Shown in pieces: positions 26,284 through 35,128 of a DNA stretch of 64,000 nt. Source of the stretch: an uncultured Bacteroidota bacterium (GTDB lineage: Bacteria; Bacteroidota; Bacteroidia; Chitinophagales; Chitinophagaceae). Below the pieces are notes generated by a model. It ran no database searches. It was not told the origin of the DNA and worked only from the letters and a program-made list of their open reading frames with translations. The translations under genes were made by a program, and so were the position numbers. The DNA is taken from assembly GCA_903903635.1 (NCBI GenBank), contig CAIUZK010000172.1:1-64000 (forward strand), written 5' to 3'. How positions within the stretch are numbered: the first letter of the stretch is position 1; each line of letters opens with the position of its first letter.

Positions 26284-27489
26284 CTAAACCCGCTCAATAA
26301 TCACTGCATAACCTTGACCAAGCCCAACACACATTGTAGCCAGTGCATAGCGTTTCCCGGTCTTTTGTAGTTCCAAAGCTGCTGAATAGATGATTCGAGC
26401 GCCTGACATACCTAAAGGATGCCCGATAGCAATCGCTCCGCCATTAGGATTAATGCGGGGATCATTATCAGCAAGACCCAGTTCGCGTATGCAGGCCAGG
26501 CTTTGCGCTGCGAAGGCTTCGTTAAGCTCAAAAATGTCTATATCGTTTAATGTCAGGCCTGCTTTGCTCAAAGCTTTTTTTGTGGCGGTTACAGGGCCGA
26601 TTCCCATTATGCGAGGTTCAACGCCGGTTACAGCCGAACTAACGATTCTGGCTTTTGGGGTAACGTTATATGTTTTTAAAGCTTCCCCAGAAAGCAGAAG
26701 CATAGCAGCCGCGCCATCATTTAATCCGGATGCATTACCTGCTGTAACAGTACCGGTTTTGATGAAAGAAGGTTTTAGCTGTCCCAGTTTTTCTACTGTA
26801 GTAGTTGGTTTTAAGAATTCATCTTTAGACACAATAGTTGGCTCACCCTTCTTCTGGGCAAACTCAACCGGAGTTATCTCTTCTGCCAGTCGACCTGATT
26901 GCTGGGCTAAGGCTGCTTTCATCTGAGAATTGTAGGCAAACAGATCCTGATCTTCCCTGCTGATATTGTGAATCTGAGCCAGGTTTTCGGCAGTTACACC
27001 CATGGAATCAGTTCCGTATAGTTCATGCATTTTAGGATTAATGAATCTCCAGCCAAAACTGGAGTCGTGCATCTGGGCATCCTGTCCAAAGGGCTGAGAA
27101 GTTTTGGATATTACCCAGGGGCCACGGGTCATGTTTTCAACACCTCCAGCCAGAAAAATATCACCATCGTTATTCCTGATCGCCCTGGCTGCATGTATCA
27201 CTGCCGACATACCTGAAGCGCAAAGCCTGTTTACAGTTTCGCCGGGAACACTCCAGGGAACGCCTGCCAGCAATAATGCCATCCTTGCTACATTACGGTT
27301 ATCCTCACCGGCCTGGTTGGCGCAACCAAAAATAACATCGTCAATTGCGCTATCAGGAACAGCGGGGTTTCTTTCCACCAGTTTACGGATTACCAGGGCT
27401 GCAAGATCATCAGTGCGGATGCCAGATAAGGCTCCTCTGAAATTACCAATTGGAGTACGGATACCATCTACTATGTATGCTTCTTTCAT
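26284..27489 (-). CDS. Acetyl-CoA acyltransferase (thiolase, PcaF/FadA-like)
   Basis: 401 residues. Active-site Cys90 in 'NRLCASGMSAVIHAARAI', His in 'GGAIAIGHPLGMSGARI' and the second Cys in 'MCVGLGQGYAVIIERV' complete the thiolase set. 'VAGNASGLNDGAAAMLL'-type residues surround the CoA site. The length and the 'VNRLCASGM' context resemble 3-oxoadipyl-CoA thiolases (PcaF/PaaJ), but fatty-acid beta-oxidation thiolases look similar, so the chain specificity is open. No aromatic-degradation genes are adjacent. Confidence 0.92.
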   Translation of the reverse strand: MKEAYIVDGIRTPIGNFRGALSGIRTDDLAALVIRKLVERNPAVPDSAIDDVIFGCANQAGEDNRNVARMALLLAGVPWSVPGETVNRLCASGMSAVIHAARAIRNNDGDIFLAGGVENMTRGPWVISKTSQPFGQDAQMHDSSFGWRFINPKMHELYGTDSMGVTAENLAQIHNISREDQDLFAYNSQMKAALAQQSGRLAEEITPVEFAQKKGEPTIVSKDEFLKPTTTVEKLGQLKPSFIKTGTVTAGNASGLNDGAAAMLLLSGEALKTYNVTPKARIVSSAVTGVEPRIMGIGPVTATKKALSKAGLTLNDIDIFELNEAFAAQSLACIRELGLADNDPRINPNGGAIAIGHPLGMSGARIIYSAALELQKTGKRYALATMCVGLGQGYAVIIERV

Positions 27490-27587
27490 TACCAGTCAAG
27501 ATTAAAGTTTAATACCGTAAGTTGTTTTATCTTATTTTTTAAAAAGGTAAAAACCTATGCGTTGAAAAAGGGTATTACTAACCGGTG

Positions 27588-27595
27588 CAAAGGTA
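27588..27595 (-). promoter_or_regulatory. -7 box of thiolase gene
   Basis: The reverse strand reads TACCTTTG, a full TAnnTTTG match, about 100 nt upstream of the ATG. The -33 element is not evident. Confidence 0.45.
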
Positions 27596-27632
27596 TAAAA
27601 TTGAAATGGAAAAGGTCGGCTGTAAAAAGGAA

Positions 27633-28334
27633 TTATCCTTCGAGGTGAATAGAAATAACGATCATACGGGTGTAAAGTGTTTGTACGGCGTTAGTGAGTT
27701 GCAGGCCATGATCGGGATAGAGCTGGTTGGTAAGGCCCTGACTTAATTTGATTTCAGGGGAGAAAATAAAATTAGGATTGAAGAACTCAAATCCCACGCC
27801 AATCTCATACCCGAAATCAACCGGACTGACTTTCAGGAATTCGTCTGGTCTATGCGATCTGGCGTTGGCGGCAAGGTCGTAGTCAAATTTAGCTCCGGCC
27901 AGGCCATAAAAGCGAAAATTCTTAATGCGGTCACTTTTAAACTTGAGCTGCAGGGGCAGGTGCATATAGATTGCCTCAATGTTCTTACTTACAGCACTGT
28001 CTTTAAATGTATTACCATATACGTAAGAAATCGTTTTTTCAGCAAAAGCCAATGAAGGGATAAAGCGAAGGTCAATAAAATTTGTAAGTTTCAGGTTGCC
28101 AACGAGGCCTAAATTGAAACCGGGCTGCCAGTTGGGTTGAATCCGTTTAAATGTATCGGTTGTAGCAAAAGCCTGGGTATAGTTGATCTGGTAAACTGAA
28201 AAGTTGAGTCCGAAAGTAATACCAAAATAATAAGGTTTATCATCGTGGTCGGGCATATTAAGCAGCGGTCGTTGAGCAAAAACGTTTAACGTTGATACGA
28301 TCAAAAAAACAAGTAAAATACCGCATTTACGCAT
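27633..28334 (-). CDS. porT: PorT-like T9SS outer-membrane barrel protein
   Basis: 233 residues with a signal peptide (MRKCGILLVFLIVSTLNVFAQ). The start of the mature protein ('PLLNMPDHDDKPYYFGITFG') is the characteristic PorT opening ('NLP.YD.....FGF.LG'). An outer-membrane beta-barrel follows: 'GFNLGLVGNLKLTNFIDLRF', 'YMHLPLQLKFKSDRI', 'FYGLAGAKFDYDLA', 'FGYEIGVGFEFF'. PorT is a core T9SS component of the outer membrane with an assembly role. It is consistent with the many T9SS cargo genes in this window. Monocistronic. Confidence 0.78.
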   Translation of the reverse strand: MRKCGILLVFLIVSTLNVFAQRPLLNMPDHDDKPYYFGITFGLNFSVYQINYTQAFATTDTFKRIQPNWQPGFNLGLVGNLKLTNFIDLRFIPSLAFAEKTISYVYGNTFKDSAVSKNIEAIYMHLPLQLKFKSDRIKNFRFYGLAGAKFDYDLAANARSHRPDEFLKVSPVDFGYEIGVGFEFFNPNFIFSPEIKLSQGLTNQLYPDHGLQLTNAVQTLYTRMIVISIHLEG

Positions 28335-28465
28335 GAATCTGTAGTTGAAAGCTATTTAACGTAAAATGCGAAGATACAGTATGTACGTTGTAATGGAAAT
28401 TGAATGTCAATATGATAAAACAATAATTTTGAAAAAAAAGTTACAATTTGGTAACAAGTATTCCC

Positions 28466-28606
28466 TAAATTTGTTCTGTTCCGGAAATATCCGGACCATT
28501 CTACAGCAATATATTACTACAGATGGATATTGTCAATATCCGGATTAAAATATTTCTCTAACACCGTGCAAGCATTCAGCCCTGTTAATTCAGGGCTGAT
28601 TTGTTT
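28466..28606 (+). ncRNA. Candidate small RNA (~125 nt)
   Basis: A perfect -7 box (TAAATTTG, 28466-28473) is followed about 100 nt later by a 9-bp hairpin tcagccctg / cagggctga and tttgttt, an intrinsic terminator. There is no ORF with coding character in between. It does not match any RNA family that I can recognise; the spacing of a possible -33 TTTG (28447-28450) is too short (15 bp), which weakens the case. Confidence 0.35.
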
Positions 28607-28769
28607 AATGGAAACAGACTTTTTATTTTGTGAGTATATTCTGAAAATTGGATCTAATAATAAAATATACGAAAGTATATTATTTTTATCAATGCAGTAT
28701 TGTAGTCTTTGAAAAATCAGCCTGCACAAACATGGAGCAACCCGATTTTGTATAATTATTACTACATCA

Positions 28770-28801
28770 TTGATTATTTTTCGGTCTAAAGGTTATCTTT
28801 G
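28770..28801 (+). promoter_or_regulatory. Promoter of EGF-like lipoprotein gene
   Basis: TTG at 28770-28772, 21 bp, then TATCTTTG at 28794-28801 (TAnnTTTG). The leader to the ATG at 28841 is about 35 nt. Confidence 0.6.
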
Positions 28802-28840
28802 ATAAAACATTTGGTATTTTAGCCGCTCTAAATTCAGTTT

Positions 28841-29341
28841 ATGAAAAAATTACGTACAATAATGCTCGCAGCGATTTTTACATTGTCTGCATTTTCTCTG
28901 GTTATTTATACATCCTGCAATAAAAATAAATGCAACAATGTTATTTGCCTCAACCTTGGAGTTTGCGATGGCGGCAAATGCATCTGTCCTACCGGGTTTG
29001 AAGGTAATCGTTGTCAGACACTGTCAAGAGATAAATTTATATTCACTTATAATGGTCATGATAGTTGCACCGGGCCACACTATAGTAATTACGAAATTCA
29101 TATGCTGGCGGTATTAAATGATTCGGTTGAGATGAATATGAAGAATTTTTTGGGTAATTATCAAGATAGCGCAACCTGCACAATCCAGTCAACCGATTCT
29201 TTTACGTTCATCGGTAGCAACAATAGTACAACTTACACCGGTTGGGGAAAATTAAGTAATGACAGTCTTTGGTTGGTATACCATGTTATGCATGATACAA
29301 CATCTTACGATTGTAAGTATTTTGGTCAAAGCCTCAGATGA
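28841..29341 (+). CDS. Lipoprotein with EGF-like domain
   Basis: 166 residues. Lipoprotein signal with lipobox YTSC (acylated Cys at about residue 26). An EGF-like module follows directly: 'CNNVICLNLGVCDGGKCICP' then 'TGFEGNRCQ', six cysteines with the typical 'G.C..G.C.C..G..G..C' spacing. The rest (~100 residues) is a beta-rich domain ('FTYNGHDSCTG', 'SFTFIGSNNSTTYTGWGKLS'). EGF-like modules occur in a number of Bacteroidota lipoproteins. Function unknown; its own promoter and terminator flank it. Confidence 0.82.
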   Translation: MKKLRTIMLAAIFTLSAFSLVIYTSCNKNKCNNVICLNLGVCDGGKCICPTGFEGNRCQTLSRDKFIFTYNGHDSCTGPHYSNYEIHMLAVLNDSVEMNMKNFLGNYQDSATCTIQSTDSFTFIGSNNSTTYTGWGKLSNDSLWLVYHVMHDTTSYDCKYFGQSLR

Positions 29342-29682
29342 TAAAAAATATTATAATATATAAATTGATACCGCCGGATGGCGGTATTTTTTTGCCAGGT
29401 TTCAAACGTATGGTTCCCCAAAATGAAACACACTAAAGGTGGGTTTTTCATTTTTGAAGGTATTTTTTGCCGTATAGGCTGTTTTTTTGATATTTTATAA
29501 TACAGTTGTGGTTATTTTTAAAAAAATTATTACCTTTAGAACTATGTTAATGTAAATCCAAAAATTTCTTTTTTCGGAAAGCGATTTTTGTATCGATGTT
29601 GTTATGTTCGTGATTGCAACAAAATAATTTTAGAGACTACACAGTAATTAATTAAGCTAATAATAAAGCAGTAATTAAATTT
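29342..29682. other. AT-rich intergenic leader before adhesin gene
   Basis: After the terminator at 29369-29393, about 290 bp of very AT-rich sequence lead to the adhesin gene. I find no exact TAnnTTTG box near the start and no RNA structure. Confidence 0.4.
29369..29393 (+). terminator. Intrinsic terminator
   Basis: Stem taccgcc / ggcggta with a 4-nt loop and seven to eight T residues, 28 bp after the lipoprotein stop. Confidence 0.9.
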
Positions 29683-32600
29683 TTGAAAATGAAAAAAATG
29701 TACACTTCCCTCAGGTTTATCCTAGTACTTATCCTTGGCGCACAATTTAGCGCACAAGCCCAAACCACATTTTATAATACAGTTGGGGGCCCCTATCTCT
29801 ACACAGTGCCTGCCGGCGTAACTGGTGTTACAGTTAACGTGAAAGGCGCTGCCGGAGGACAGAATTCCGATGAGATTACTTATTCGGATCGTGCAGGATA
29901 CGGTGGTTGTGTACAGGCGTATATGGCGGTTACACCCGGGCAGGTACTAAATGTATATGTAGGAGGTTGTGGTGGAAACGGAACTGTCATCACTGGTGGT
30001 ACCGGTGGTTTTAATGGTGGTGGTAATGGAACCTATGGAAGCGCTTCTTTGTCCGGTGGTGGTGGAGGCGGTGCTTCTGATATCAGGATTGCTCCGTACA
30101 CCATTGGTGATCGGGTTGTAGTAGGTGGCGGTGGCGGTGGCGCTGGCGCTAACTGTGGATCAGATTATGACCGTGGCGGCGATGGAGGTTCTCTTATTGT
30201 TGGCGGCGGCGGTGAAAATGGAGTTGGTTGCAGCCCAGCAACAGGTGGCGGCGGTGGCCTTTATAACTCATTCCCTTCAGTTGGAGGTATTTGTCCTGCC
30301 TGTCCCGGATCTGCTGGTCAGGCTGGTGATATTTCAATTGGTGGTACCGGTGGTAATTCATCTGCAGGTGGCGGCGGCGGCGGCGGTATGGGTGCCGGTG
30401 CAGGCGGTCAGTGGACAGGCGGCGGTGGCGGTTCTGATTATTATGGCGCTACCGGTGTAACAATGATATCAGAGACTCGTGGCTGCAATACTGCATGTGG
30501 CAGTGTTTCTATTACTGTATCTTGCGTTGCCGGCACTATTACAGGATCCAATACTGTTTGTGTTGGCGCTACTACTCCTTTAACAGACGGTGTTGGTACA
30601 GGAACATGGACAAGCAGTGATATTACCAAGGCAATGATTGGCTCATCAACCGGTATTGTTACGGGTGTTTCCGCAGGTACAGTTACCATGACTTATACTT
30701 TAAGCGTGTATTGTCATACTACCTTTGCTATGACTGTAAATGCAATACCAGCTACAATTGTTGGTACAACAGCTATTTGTGTAAATGATTCTTCGACTTT
30801 TACCAATTCAACTCCCGGTGGTACCTGGACCAGTAGCAACATTTTATTTGCAACTGTTGGCTCAAGTACTGGAAAGGTTATGGGTATTAGTGCAGGAGCT
30901 TGTGATATAACTTATTCACTTACCTCAACCGGATGCTTTACGATATTACCAATAACCATTAATCCGATACCTGCTCCGATAGTCGGTCAGGATTCACTTT
31001 GTGTTGGTGGTGGTAGTGTAATGCTTACAGATGCAACATCAGGTCCGGGATGGTCGACTTCAAATCCGGCGGTTGCAAGTATTGTCAGCGCTGGTACTTC
31101 TGTTACCGTAACTGCAGGTATTGTCGGCACATCCACAATCAAGTATACATTCCCTGTCACAGGATGTTATAATGCAGTGGTTTTTACAGTTAATCCATTA
31201 CCTTCATTTATTACCGGGCCTGCTACAATTTGTACAGGTTCCACAGGAACAGAAACATCTTCACCCGCAGGTGGCACATGGACAATTTCGGGTGGGACCG
31301 GAACTGGTACAATTAATCCTGCAACCGGTGCAGTGACCGGGGTTACTGCCGGAACAGTTATTGTGACCTATACACTGCCTACAACTTGTTATCTTACCAG
31401 AACAATCACAATTAATCAGACTCCACCACCAATTACAACACTGTCTACAGGTGAAGTTTGTATTGGCTCAACTATTTTGCTGAGTGATGCCACAGGTGGT
31501 GGTGCCTGGGTAAGTGGTACAATAACTGTAGCAACTGTTGCAGGTGGTACAGTTACCGGTGTTGGTCTTGCGGGCGTTGGTGGAACTTCAGTTATTTCTT
31601 ACACCATTGCAGGATGCTCAGTTACTTATACAGTAACTGTTCATCCATTGCCTGCAGTTATTACAGGGCCTTCAAACGTGTGCACAGGCGATTGCAGTCA
31701 GGTATATACATCTGGTGGCGGTGCAGGCACCTGGAGTAGTTCAACCCTTACAACAGGTACTATCGATCCAGCTACTGGTGTTTTCTGTGCGTTGGCTCCT
31801 GGTACAACTGTAATTACTTATACTTTAACTGCTACCGGATGTACAAGATCGAAGACGGTAACTGTTGATGCAACCCCCACAATTTCGCCCACCGCACCTC
31901 AGGTCTGCATGGGATCAGTTATAACACTTACAGGTACACCTGGAGGTGGCACGTGGGGCTCACTCAGTGCAAATGTATCAGTTGTAGCTACAACCGGTAC
32001 CGTGTCTGGTGTTGCTGTAGGTACAGCCGATGTTACTTATACTGCTCTGACAACATGTACAGTTAGTGTTACCGTAACTGTAAATTCTTTGCCTCCTGCT
32101 ATAGTACAAACGGCAGGTACAAATCCGCTTTGCCAGGGTTTAACCGCTACCTTAACCTGTCCGGGCGCTCCGGCAGGAACATGGTGGAGCACGCTGTCGG
32201 CTGCAGCCGCTGTCGGATCATCTACCGGAATTGTAACGGGCATGGCCGGAGGTATTGCCACTATTGATTATATTGTTACAAGTACCGGATGTTTCTCCAC
32301 CTTCGTCATGCAGGTTACAGATACTCCATCTGCAATTACTCCTACAGCGATGTGTTTGGGTGTGGCTCCGGTACTTGTTAGTTCTGGTGGAGGAGCAGGA
32401 ACCTGGTCTCCTCCGGTTCCTGCAGGAATTGTAACTGTTACTGCTGGTGGCGGAGCTACAGCAAATGTTGCTGCTATAAGTGCAGGAACTGCAACTATTT
32501 GTTATGTTTTTACTGCTTCACCGGGAACATGTAAAACATGTACTCCGTTTACCGTATTCCCCTCTGTCGGGCCAATTGTTCCTGCAAATCCTTCGGTATG

Positions 32601-34923
32601 TACAGGGAAGACGATTACATTAACTGATCCGACGACTCCGGGTGGTACCTGGTCGACGGCATCAGGCGCAATTACGATAGGCACTGCAACAGGCGTTGTA
32701 AATGGAGTTACTACTGTTGGTAGTCCTGCTGTGGTTACATATTCACTTGGAGGTTGTTCAACAACGGTGTCTGTTACCGTGAATCAAACACCTCCAGCCA
32801 TAACCGGAACATTAAGCATTTGTCTTGGTGGAAATACTGTGCTTAATGATGCAGGTGTTCCAACAGGTTCAGGTACCTGGACAAACGGAGCAAATACTAC
32901 TATTGTTCCTGCTGGCGCCAATGTAACCGTAACAGGTACTGCCGCCGGAACTTCTATTATTACCTATACCATGCCTAATACCTGTTCTGTTACTGCTACT
33001 GTAACAGTTAACAGCACGCTTCCTGCAATAGGAGGTCCGGCTCAGGTATGTATGGGCTCTACTATTACAGAAACGATAGCATCTGCCGCGGGCACATGGT
33101 CGGCAGCTCCTGGAGGTATTGTGAATGTGGTTGCGGGTCCTGGTACAAGTACGGTCGTAACTCCTGTTTCAACCGGAACTGTAACCATTACGTTTGCAAG
33201 CCCTTCGGGTTGCAACCAGACAAGAGTAATAACTGTAAATGCACTTCCATCATCAATTATAGTACCATTAGGCAGTACTAATATCTGCCCCGGTGGTTTT
33301 GTAGACCTCACAGCAAGTACCGGTACAGGCTATACCTACCAATGGCTGAATCCGGGCGCAATAGCAGGTGCTATTGCTTCAACTTATATGGCAACCACAG
33401 CAGGTACTTATTCTGTAACCGTTTCCAACGGGCTATGTAGTCTGACCTCTGCAGGAATAACAGTTTCTGTGAATCCTGCGACAGCTACTATTGCTGCTTC
33501 AGGGCCGACAACTACCTGTGCAAGTTCCGGACTGGTTCTGACTGCCTTTACTGCTGCAGGATATAGTTATCAGTGGCAGGTTGGCGGAGCGCCAATTGCC
33601 GGCGCTGTTACCAACACAATTACCCCAACCTCATCCGGAAACTATACTGTTGTTGAGACAAATACATTTGGTTGTTCTGCAACTTCTGCTGTAACTGTTA
33701 TCACTTTATTGCCTTCGCCTGCAGGTGTTGTTACTCTGTCTGGTTCGCTCAACTTCTGTGCGGGTGGCAGTTTAACCTTAACTGCTGATGCGGGTATTGG
33801 CTATACCTATCAGTGGTACAGAGGTTCTATTGCTACACCAATTGCCGGAGCAACAAATATTAGTTATACCGCCACAATATCAGGCACTTATTTCGTAATT
33901 GATGCCAGCAGCGGATGCAGTACTCAATCACCTAATCAGGTAGTAGTAGTCAGTCCACTGCCATATGCCGCAATCACCGCGGCAACTTCACCGGTATTCT
34001 GTACAGGTGGAAGTGTAAGTCTCGGCGCACCTGCATCTGCTACCAACCAGTTCCAGTGGTATAAAAACGGTGTATTAATACCTGGCGCTACAACTGCGGT
34101 TTATGTTGCCGGCACTACCGGAAATTATACCGTACAGATCGATTCTCCTGCTTCTGGTTGCATAGCGACTTCACCGGCTGAGGTAGTGACTGTTGTATCT
34201 ACACCTACCATCGTTCCTATGACGCCAGCCAACTTCTGTTGGGGTAGCAGCGCAGGCCTTGCCTGTGTGATAGTGAGTGGTGCAGGTACAGTAGGTTATC
34301 AATGGTTTGTTGGCGGTGTAAATATTGCCGGGGCTACAAACAGTACTTATAATGCTACTTCCTCCGGAACATATGGTGTGACAGTGAGCGTAGGTGGCGG
34401 TATTTGTGCCACTACCAGCGCTACAATAACGGTGCATGAAAACCCGCTTCCCAACCCGATTGTAAGTTATTCAACAACAACTTATATTGTTTCAACACAG
34501 ACTTACTATACAAATTATGTGTGGTATTATAATGGTACAATTGTACCGGGTGCGACTTCATCGAGTATGGCTGCCATCGGTAATGGTACCTATACAGTGA
34601 AAGTTACAGATACAAATGGTTGCCAGTCAGTATCGGCGGGATATATAGTATCCGGATGGGTGCCGCATAATCTGGGTGTAAATAACATGAGTACCGCTGA
34701 TATCAAGATATATCCTAACCCTGCCCAGGACATGCTTCATATTGAGTCGCCGGTAACAGTTCGTGCCGAAATATGCGGTATAGATGGCAGAACGCTTATC
34801 GTGCAGCAATCTGCAACCAATGTTGATATCAGTAAGCTGGCAAATGGTATTTATACCATTAAACTGTATGACAACAATGGTCAGATGGTGAAAGCTGATA
34901 AGCTGGTAAAGGAAGGTAATTAA
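29683..34923 (+). CDS. Giant T9SS adhesin: glycine-rich domain plus ~17 Ig-like repeats
   Basis: 1746 residues with a signal peptide (KMYTSLRFILVLILGAQFSA region). Residues ~30-280 form a glycine-rich domain ('YTVPAGVTGVTVNVKGAAGG', then many GGGG runs), seen in secreted lectin/adhesin-like proteins. About twelve BIG2-like repeats follow, each opening with 'I.G...VC.GS' and containing 'GTWTSS....A.V...TG.VTG', then about five Ig modules of the 'YTYQW....G..I.GAT...Y..T..G.Y.V' type, and a T9SS type A sorting domain ('IKIYPNPAQDMLHIES', 'KLANGIYTIKLYDNNG'). The sorting domain closely resembles that of the adhesin at 9927. Likely a long surface filament or gliding/biofilm adhesin; the ligand is unknown. 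Confidence 0.9.
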   Translation: MKMKKMYTSLRFILVLILGAQFSAQAQTTFYNTVGGPYLYTVPAGVTGVTVNVKGAAGGQNSDEITYSDRAGYGGCVQAYMAVTPGQVLNVYVGGCGGNGTVITGGTGGFNGGGNGTYGSASLSGGGGGGASDIRIAPYTIGDRVVVGGGGGGAGANCGSDYDRGGDGGSLIVGGGGENGVGCSPATGGGGGLYNSFPSVGGICPACPGSAGQAGDISIGGTGGNSSAGGGGGGGMGAGAGGQWTGGGGGSDYYGATGVTMISETRGCNTACGSVSITVSCVAGTITGSNTVCVGATTPLTDGVGTGTWTSSDITKAMIGSSTGIVTGVSAGTVTMTYTLSVYCHTTFAMTVNAIPATIVGTTAICVNDSSTFTNSTPGGTWTSSNILFATVGSSTGKVMGISAGACDITYSLTSTGCFTILPITINPIPAPIVGQDSLCVGGGSVMLTDATSGPGWSTSNPAVASIVSAGTSVTVTAGIVGTSTIKYTFPVTGCYNAVVFTVNPLPSFITGPATICTGSTGTETSSPAGGTWTISGGTGTGTINPATGAVTGVTAGTVIVTYTLPTTCYLTRTITINQTPPPITTLSTGEVCIGSTILLSDATGGGAWVSGTITVATVAGGTVTGVGLAGVGGTSVISYTIAGCSVTYTVTVHPLPAVITGPSNVCTGDCSQVYTSGGGAGTWSSSTLTTGTIDPATGVFCALAPGTTVITYTLTATGCTRSKTVTVDATPTISPTAPQVCMGSVITLTGTPGGGTWGSLSANVSVVATTGTVSGVAVGTADVTYTALTTCTVSVTVTVNSLPPAIVQTAGTNPLCQGLTATLTCPGAPAGTWWSTLSAAAAVGSSTGIVTGMAGGIATIDYIVTSTGCFSTFVMQVTDTPSAITPTAMCLGVAPVLVSSGGGAGTWSPPVPAGIVTVTAGGGATANVAAISAGTATICYVFTASPGTCKTCTPFTVFPSVGPIVPANPSVCTGKTITLTDPTTPGGTWSTASGAITIGTATGVVNGVTTVGSPAVVTYSLGGCSTTVSVTVNQTPPAITGTLSICLGGNTVLNDAGVPTGSGTWTNGANTTIVPAGANVTVTGTAAGTSIITYTMPNTCSVTATVTVNSTLPAIGGPAQVCMGSTITETIASAAGTWSAAPGGIVNVVAGPGTSTVVTPVSTGTVTITFASPSGCNQTRVITVNALPSSIIVPLGSTNICPGGFVDLTASTGTGYTYQWLNPGAIAGAIASTYMATTAGTYSVTVSNGLCSLTSAGITVSVNPATATIAASGPTTTCASSGLVLTAFTAAGYSYQWQVGGAPIAGAVTNTITPTSSGNYTVVETNTFGCSATSAVTVITLLPSPAGVVTLSGSLNFCAGGSLTLTADAGIGYTYQWYRGSIATPIAGATNISYTATISGTYFVIDASSGCSTQSPNQVVVVSPLPYAAITAATSPVFCTGGSVSLGAPASATNQFQWYKNGVLIPGATTAVYVAGTTGNYTVQIDSPASGCIATSPAEVVTVVSTPTIVPMTPANFCWGSSAGLACVIVSGAGTVGYQWFVGGVNIAGATNSTYNATSSGTYGVTVSVGGGICATTSATITVHENPLPNPIVSYSTTTYIVSTQTYYTNYVWYYNGTIVPGATSSSMAAIGNGTYTVKVTDTNGCQSVSAGYIVSGWVPHNLGVNNMSTADIKIYPNPAQDMLHIESPVTVRAEICGIDGRTLIVQQSATNVDISKLANGIYTIKLYDNNGQMVKADKLVKEGN

Positions 34924-34967
34924 TGTTGAGAGAAGCAATGAAAATTGCTACCGATAATTTGGTTTTT

Positions 34968-35001
34968 AAAATAGCTCTGGTACTTTCAGGGCTATTTTTT
35001 T
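34968..35001 (+). terminator. Intrinsic terminator of adhesin gene
   Basis: A 12-bp stem aaaatagctctg / cagggctatttt (one wobble) followed by T residues, 45 bp after the stop. Confidence 0.9.
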
Positions 35002-35054
35002 GCCCTCCAAGGTAGTTGACTAATGTTGGCGATTATAATATCAGAAGCAGGTTC

Positions 35055-35094
35055 AAAGCAAAAGAACCACTGGTGAGGGTGGTTCTTTTGCTTT
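35055..35094. terminator. Bidirectional terminator
   Basis: A perfect 15-bp inverted repeat aaagcaaaagaacca / tggttcttttgcttt. It lies 35 bp beyond the pdxA stop on the minus strand and also backs up the plus-strand terminator. Confidence 0.8.
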
Positions 35095-35128
35095 AGGATA
35101 TTTTATTAATGTTGAAACGTAAAGTATT

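Larger units (their letters stand above)
28335..28840. other. 506-bp intergenic region with candidate small-RNA unit and a promoter
   Basis: No protein gene fits. It contains a TAAATTTG box (28466-28473), a terminator-like hairpin (28576-28606) and a second promoter (28770-28801) for the EGF-like lipoprotein gene. Two 'atatccgga' motifs (about 28487 and 28534) lie between the first box and the hairpin. Confidence 0.5.

Noticed and set aside
30125-30460. Alternative plus-strand frame inside the glycine-rich region of the adhesin
   Set aside because: It is produced by the GGN-rich codons read in another frame (Val/Ala-rich), not a gene.
30530-33250. Regularly spaced repeats that might be read as a CRISPR or minisatellite
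   Set aside because: They are protein-coding Ig-domain repeats in one long open frame, diverged at the DNA level.
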